Shown here in pieces: positions 60,211 to 64,000 of a stretch of 64,000 bases of DNA (position 1 is its first letter; the number at the start of each line of letters is the position of its first letter). A program made the position numbers and the translations under genes. Below the pieces are notes generated by a model. The model was not told where the DNA came from, did not search any database, and worked only from the letters and a program-made list of their open reading frames with translations. This DNA is from JAYZDF01 sp036337945 (GTDB lineage: Bacteria > Myxococcota > Kuafuiibacteriia > Kuafuiibacteriales > Kuafuiibacteriaceae), in NCBI GenBank assembly GCA_036337945.1, contig JAYZDF010000121.1, positions 1 through 64,000 on the forward strand. Reading direction: 5' to 3'.

Positions 60211-62202
60211 CTAGAAATCCTTCAATTCATCCACTCGCTCATTAAGTGGATCTACGTCGTCTATGCGGTCTGAAGGTGCCGGCGGCTTGACCTTCGGCGC
60301 TTTATTCACGCTCTTCCTCTTTGGAGTCTTCTTCACGGTTTTCGATGGAGGTAACTTCTCAAGGGTGACTGATACAGTTCTATCTCTTGCTAGTGTCGTC
60401 GTTTCTTCGAATTTTCGATAACCCTTGAGAGAAAACTTGAAAGACACCGGTGTGATCTCTTTGGAGAAACTCGAGCGAAACGGCGTTGTTCCCAGTTGCT
60501 TACCATCGAGGGTAACCACAGCGCCTGCAGGTTGAGAGCTGAAAGATATATCAACCGTCTTGTTTTTTTCTTCGCGAGCATTGGCCGATGGATCCGAAAT
60601 CTGCGTACCTTCTGTCTTATTATTTACAGCCCCCACAGACTGCTTTTTTGTCGGTCTCTTGGACCTGTTTGACTTAGTAGGGGGCTTGGCTGATTCTTTC
60701 ACCAAAGGAGGCTTCTTAATTGATTCTCTCTTCGGTTTCGCCACCTTTGTCTCTGCCGGTTTGGGCTTATCCGGTTCCGGGTCTTTCGCGGGAACGAGCT
60801 CTTCCGGTTTCTCTCGAGAGATGGGTTCTGTCGTCGTTACGCTCTTTTCAGGTTGGGCGAGGACCAGCACGAGAACGCCGGCGAAAATAGCTAACAGTCC
60901 AACACTTCCAAGTAATAGGTTATTGGATTTCGGCTTATTTCGAGATTCAGCATCAAGAAACAGCTCATCTGAGGGCGACAACTGGGCCGTCTCCACAACA
61001 GGCGCTCGCTGAGTTCTACCTTCAACAAAGCCGGCCGGAGCAGATTGTCCTTGCTGGGTGGTCGCACTCAAAACAGATGCTTTCTCGGTAGCTCCTGCAC
61101 CAACCTGAGGCTCTTCGTTCGTTTTAGCGTCGTTTGCATTAACGCCCAACGATAAATTGTCGGGAACAGCGTGCGGCGATTGAAGTCCGTTCGTGCTGTG
61201 GAACTCTTGATTAGGAACCATTTCAGTAGGCACTGGACTATTGATCGACACTTGATGTGTTGCTTCTCCCAATACAGGCATCGCTCCAGTTCTCATGGAT
61301 GTCATGCATTGGTATAAATCATCCGCCAGTTGGTCGACAGTCGCGTAACGCTTCTCAACATCTTTCGCTAAAGCCTTCATTGTGACTTGCTCAAGTTGTT
61401 GAGGGACATTCAGATCAGACCGAATTTTTGCGAATTCTGGCGGTGGCGCAGAAATGTGCTTGAGAAGAAGAGCAACAGCTGTATCTGCCAAAAAAGGAGG
61501 TCGACCCGTCAATAACTCATAAAGCACCACTCCGATTGCATAGATATCTGCTCGGCTATCGATGGGACGACCTTCAGCCTGCTCAGGTGACATGTATTTT
61601 GGAGTTCCAAAAATCATTCCTGTCTGAGTCAGCGTTGCACCGGCTTCGTTGTCTGCTAATTTTGCTACACCAAAATCTAGGACCTTAACGAAGTTCTCAT
61701 CATTCCCCACTGTCGTAAGAAAAATATTGTCCGGCTTGAGATCGCGGTGAATACTGCCTGTCAGATGCGCTTCACCAAGAGAGGCACAAACTTGACGAAT
61801 GACATGACAGGCAAGGTGTGGTTCTACAGTTCCTCGACTTCTCAATAAGTCGGTCAAGGTCTTCCCTTTCAGAAACTCCATCACCAAATAAAAACGTCCA
61901 TCGTCAGTCTGACCGTAATCATATATCGTGACTGTATTGGGATGCTGCATCTTGGATACAGCCCTAGCTTCTTGATCGAAACGACGAACCGCCATGTCGT
62001 CATCGACCAACTTGTTTAGTAGAACCTTGACCGCAACCATGCGTTCGATGGGTTGCTGGCTCGCTCGGTACACACTTCCCATGCCACCTTCACCAAGCTT
62101 ATCAATGATTTGATATTTACCCGCTATCGTCGCGCCGATGAGCGGGTCACGACGTTTCTTTTTGGTAACCAACCGAGGTTTTGATGCATTATCTTGAGTC
62201 AC
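60211..62202 (-). CDS. Membrane Ser/Thr protein kinase with PEGA domain
   Basis: 663 residues. Kinase domain ~28-300: KLGEGGMGSVYRA (~35-47), VAVKVLL, HRDLKPDNIF (~150), LDFGVAKL (~172) and KYMSPEQAEG: all catalytic residues present. A long linker, one TM helix (LLLGSVGLLAIFAGVLVLVLA, ~430-450), a Pro/Lys-rich segment, and one PEGA domain (SSQPAGAVVTLDGKQLGTTPFRSSF, ~553-600) with a basic C-terminal tail. GTG 62202 follows GATACT by nine bases without a Shine-Dalgarno sequence. It converges with the FGE-fold gene. Confidence 0.88.
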   Translation of the reverse strand: MTQDNASKPRLVTKKKRRDPLIGATIAGKYQIIDKLGEGGMGSVYRASQQPIERMVAVKVLLNKLVDDDMAVRRFDQEARAVSKMQHPNTVTIYDYGQTDDGRFYLVMEFLKGKTLTDLLRSRGTVEPHLACHVIRQVCASLGEAHLTGSIHRDLKPDNIFLTTVGNDENFVKVLDFGVAKLADNEAGATLTQTGMIFGTPKYMSPEQAEGRPIDSRADIYAIGVVLYELLTGRPPFLADTAVALLLKHISAPPPEFAKIRSDLNVPQQLEQVTMKALAKDVEKRYATVDQLADDLYQCMTSMRTGAMPVLGEATHQVSINSPVPTEMVPNQEFHSTNGLQSPHAVPDNLSLGVNANDAKTNEEPQVGAGATEKASVLSATTQQGQSAPAGFVEGRTQRAPVVETAQLSPSDELFLDAESRNKPKSNNLLLGSVGLLAIFAGVLVLVLAQPEKSVTTTEPISREKPEELVPAKDPEPDKPKPAETKVAKPKRESIKKPPLVKESAKPPTKSNRSKRPTKKQSVGAVNNKTEGTQISDPSANAREEKNKTVDISFSSQPAGAVVTLDGKQLGTTPFRSSFSKEITPVSFKFSLKGYRKFEETTTLARDRTVSVTLEKLPPSKTVKKTPKRKSVNKAPKVKPPAPSDRIDDVDPLNERVDELKDF

Positions 62203-62398
62203 AGTAGTCCGAGTATCCTTCTAAGCAGACCGTGACGTCTGCGAAATCCTCTTGGCGAAGACATCATCCCCTCACCTTCCTTCACTGTCAATGGATCCCC
62301 GCTTTCCCCCTACAAAATCCAAATTCGCTCCAGGTTCAGCAGCAAGAACAGTGAAAATAAGGGCTTCAGGCCCTGAATCGGCCATAAAACAACAAATT

Positions 62399-63358
62399 TT
62401 AGGAATGGGCGAAAGCATAGAGCTTATGTTCTCGAATATATTCGAGGACTGGTGGCTCCAAGCAAGCACTGAGATAGGCAAGGTCAGAGGAACTTCTCAC
62501 TTTCGTCGAGCTGACATCTTGAAGATTCAAACGTTCTACAAGGGGATGAACATCCAATTCTACGCCATGCCGCGCACAAACAACAATCGGTAACAACTCT
62601 TGTAGCGAAAAACCACCTTTCCATTTCCCGAGCCTGAAATCCTGATAAGTATCTCCTCCCATAACGAAGGCGAATTGGTAGTGAGGAAAGTCAGCTTGCA
62701 GCATCCTTACGAGGTCGACACTACCCAATCGGCTTGCTGACTTTTTTGGACTCGAGATATTGGATAATTCCTGCTCACGTAAAAAGAGTTCTCGTTCTAA
62801 TTCGCGAACCTGAACTTTTACAGTGTTTTCAGCAGGGCTTTCAAAGCACAGTTTCGCCATAGCTACTCGGTGTTCAAAAGAAAGAAGCGTGCTTTTTTCT
62901 GAAAAAGCATGTCTATACACCGGTAGCACCCATACCTCATCTACGGGCAAACCTTCGACAGCTTCTTCGGGGTTCGTGTCGTTTGGGGAGTCCACCGTCA
63001 TCGAACCTGCACACCAATCAACAATTCCAGCATGCCCGCCTTTACCGGTCGGCGGATTTGCGGACAAACCAAATAACGCAACAGTATGCGGTCGGTTCTT
63101 AACCTCTCCAGCATTCAGTTCAACTTTCTTGTTCTCATCTGCAAAATACTGAAGCCTTTCAGGGATACTTTCGACAAACTTTCTCAGCGTTGAAATTTGC
63201 TGACGTTCTAGACTTCTTGATGAGAGATCAGAAGCTCGAATTTTCGCATTGTGCAGACGATACATTGCCAACCGGTATTTACCGGCTTGTCCATATTTTT
63301 CTGCCACCTCGGACAAATCATTGATTCGTCCCCATTCTTCCGAGAAGCTATCGCTCAC
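62399..63358 (-). CDS. NadD-like nucleotidyltransferase with N-terminal extension
   Basis: 319 residues. The C-terminal ~230 match the nicotinate-mononucleotide adenylyltransferase group: VALFGLSANPPTGKGGHAGIV (~93, replaces the usual GxFDPxHxGH), a long insertion with VDEVWVLPVYRHAFSEKSTLLSFEHRVAMAKL, and DVSSTKVRSS (~282), the ISSTxxR motif. The first ~90 residues are helical and are not part of typical NadD. It probably adenylates a nucleotide-like substrate in NAD synthesis. GTG 63358 has AAGG nine to ten bases upstream. The gene follows the partial unknown gene by 35 bases on the same strand. Confidence 0.8.
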   Translation of the reverse strand: MSDSFSEEWGRINDLSEVAEKYGQAGKYRLAMYRLHNAKIRASDLSSRSLERQQISTLRKFVESIPERLQYFADENKKVELNAGEVKNRPHTVALFGLSANPPTGKGGHAGIVDWCAGSMTVDSPNDTNPEEAVEGLPVDEVWVLPVYRHAFSEKSTLLSFEHRVAMAKLCFESPAENTVKVQVRELERELFLREQELSNISSPKKSASRLGSVDLVRMLQADFPHYQFAFVMGGDTYQDFRLGKWKGGFSLQELLPIVVCARHGVELDVHPLVERLNLQDVSSTKVRSSSDLAYLSACLEPPVLEYIREHKLYAFAHS

Positions 63359-63393
63359 TATTCGTCGCCTTTGCCAATTCTCTCACTTGGAAG

Positions 63394-64000
63394 TTAGTCT
63401 TTATACCAAAGCCGAAGTCCCATCACGTAAGTCGTGTCTGAATCTGCTCGAACAATAAGTTTATCTCCAGGCTTTGCTGTGAAGTTCTCCATCGTTGGTC
63501 CTCCAAAAAGAACGCCCTCAGGCGGCACTCCTTGTCGATCGATAAACCAATCGACCTTTGTACTCCCAGCACGTCGAATTCCCATAGAGAGTTTTGACCA
63601 ACCTAGAGTTCCTACATGTCCGTCTTTGTTTCTTTTGCCATCTGGATGCGTATCCCCACAGGCGACCTCAACGCCCGTGAACTGCTTCGTGTTTGACAGC
63701 TCGATTTCGAGCTGACCGTTTTCCAATGCCCATCCAGGTTTCGATTGAACCTTATTGAGTACCTCAGAATCGTTATTTTTTCTGCCGCCTAAAGCCAACG
63801 CTCCCGGGTATTTTCCTTGGAATCTTGGGCCCCCACCATAAGCTCGCCCTTCCGCACTCCATGGATCTCCAAAAACAGTACCAGATGAAAATATTTGTTC
63901 ATCGGTAGAGTCTGGCCGTTCCGGCAAAAACATCATATCAACCTGATGGACCCGAACCGGGTCTTTACCCACGCTCACTACTTTGATTGCATCGGCGAAG
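63394..64000 (-). CDS. Unknown protein, N-terminus beyond window
   Basis: The frame is open to the right edge, so the start lies outside; about 201 residues are visible. Gly/Asp-rich, with SGTVFGDPWSAEGRAYGGGPRFQGK and HPDGKRNKDGHVGTLGWSKLSMGIRRAG, and the C-terminus NFTAKPGDKLIVRADSDTTYVMGLRLWYKD looks like a beta-sandwich or lectin-like domain. No family recognised. Probably cotranscribed with the NadD-like gene. Confidence 0.65.
   Translation of the reverse strand, partial: FADAIKVVSVGKDPVRVHQVDMMFLPERPDSTDEQIFSSGTVFGDPWSAEGRAYGGGPRFQGKYPGALALGGRKNNDSEVLNKVQSKPGWALENGQLEIELSNTKQFTGVEVACGDTHPDGKRNKDGHVGTLGWSKLSMGIRRAGSTKVDWFIDRQGVPPEGVLFGGPTMENFTAKPGDKLIVRADSDTTYVMGLRLWYKD

Noticed and set aside
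1..64000. CRISPR arrays, tRNA or rRNA genes, insertion sequences, phage genes
   Set aside because: Looked for by eye; no regularly spaced repeats, no cloverleaf or CCA-ended tRNA-like segments, and no transposase- or integrase-like frames were seen. A tool search would be firmer.

Overview
The window looks like a stretch of chromosome from an uncultured-type Gram-negative bacterium of the Myxococcota / former Deltaproteobacteria grade. Base composition is close to balanced by eye. The lineage call is inference and rests on Ser/Thr kinases with C-terminal PEGA domains, TPR-PEGA proteins, many lipoproteins with Cys-rich or Asp-Ala-Gly-rich segments, a coiled-coil protein resembling the MXAN_5187 C-terminal family, and a stand-alone sigma-region-4 protein. 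I see no rRNA, tRNA, CRISPR array, insertion sequence or phage module. Genes are densely packed on both strands and most are housekeeping.

Layout. 1-3.3 kb: 3' part of a goose-type-lysozyme-like gene, a Tat-exported PhoD-type phosphatase lipoprotein and a HAD hydrolase. 3.3-9.4 kb: purD, a zinc-ribbon/TPR membrane protein, purH and a sigma-region-4-like regulator. 9.5-15.7 kb: two lipoproteins, a PEGA Ser/Thr kinase and two unknowns. 15.8-23.1 kb: dciA-like gene, a START-like protein, an orphan nuoM, atpDC, and obgE-rpmA-rplU. 23.2-28.6 kb: three small lipoproteins and a roughly 11-haem cytochrome c lipoprotein. 28.8-34.7 kb: DUF177-rpmF-plsX-fabH-(unknown)-fabG-(RING-like protein)-aat. 34.7-40.6 kb: a nucleotide-transporter-like/HEAT/cyclic-nucleotide-binding fusion, a B12-type radical SAM protein and an APP1-like HAD protein. 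40.7-43.5 kb: nuoE-F-J-K. 43.6-47.0 kb: small membrane, coiled-coil, four-cluster ferredoxin, STAS and unknown genes. 47.0-54.1 kb: a nucleoside transporter, then moxR-DUF58-tgpA, with tgpA cut by one in-frame stop, and a PEGA protein. 54.3-64 kb: a PH-like protein, a DcrB-like protein, tsf-rpsB, TPR-PEGA protein, FGE-fold lipoprotein, a second PEGA kinase, a NadD-like protein and an unknown gene cut by the window edge.

How it fits together. Energy genes (nuoM, nuoEFJK, atpDC, ferredoxin, multihaem cytochrome) are dispersed as fragments rather than in one locus. Lipid synthesis (plsX, fabH, fabG) is tied to ribosomal protein L32, and translation genes (rplU, rpmA, obgE, tsf, rpsB, aat) are interleaved. 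The most notable whole-window signal is regulatory: at least ten genes lack a Shine-Dalgarno sequence and have a sigma-70-like -10 hexamer only about 6 to 10 bases before the start codon, which predicts leaderless or nearly leaderless mRNAs next to ordinary Shine-Dalgarno genes (rpsB, tsf, rpmA, rpmF, nuoF, nuoJ). The clearest possible lesion is the single TAA inside the transglutaminase gene.
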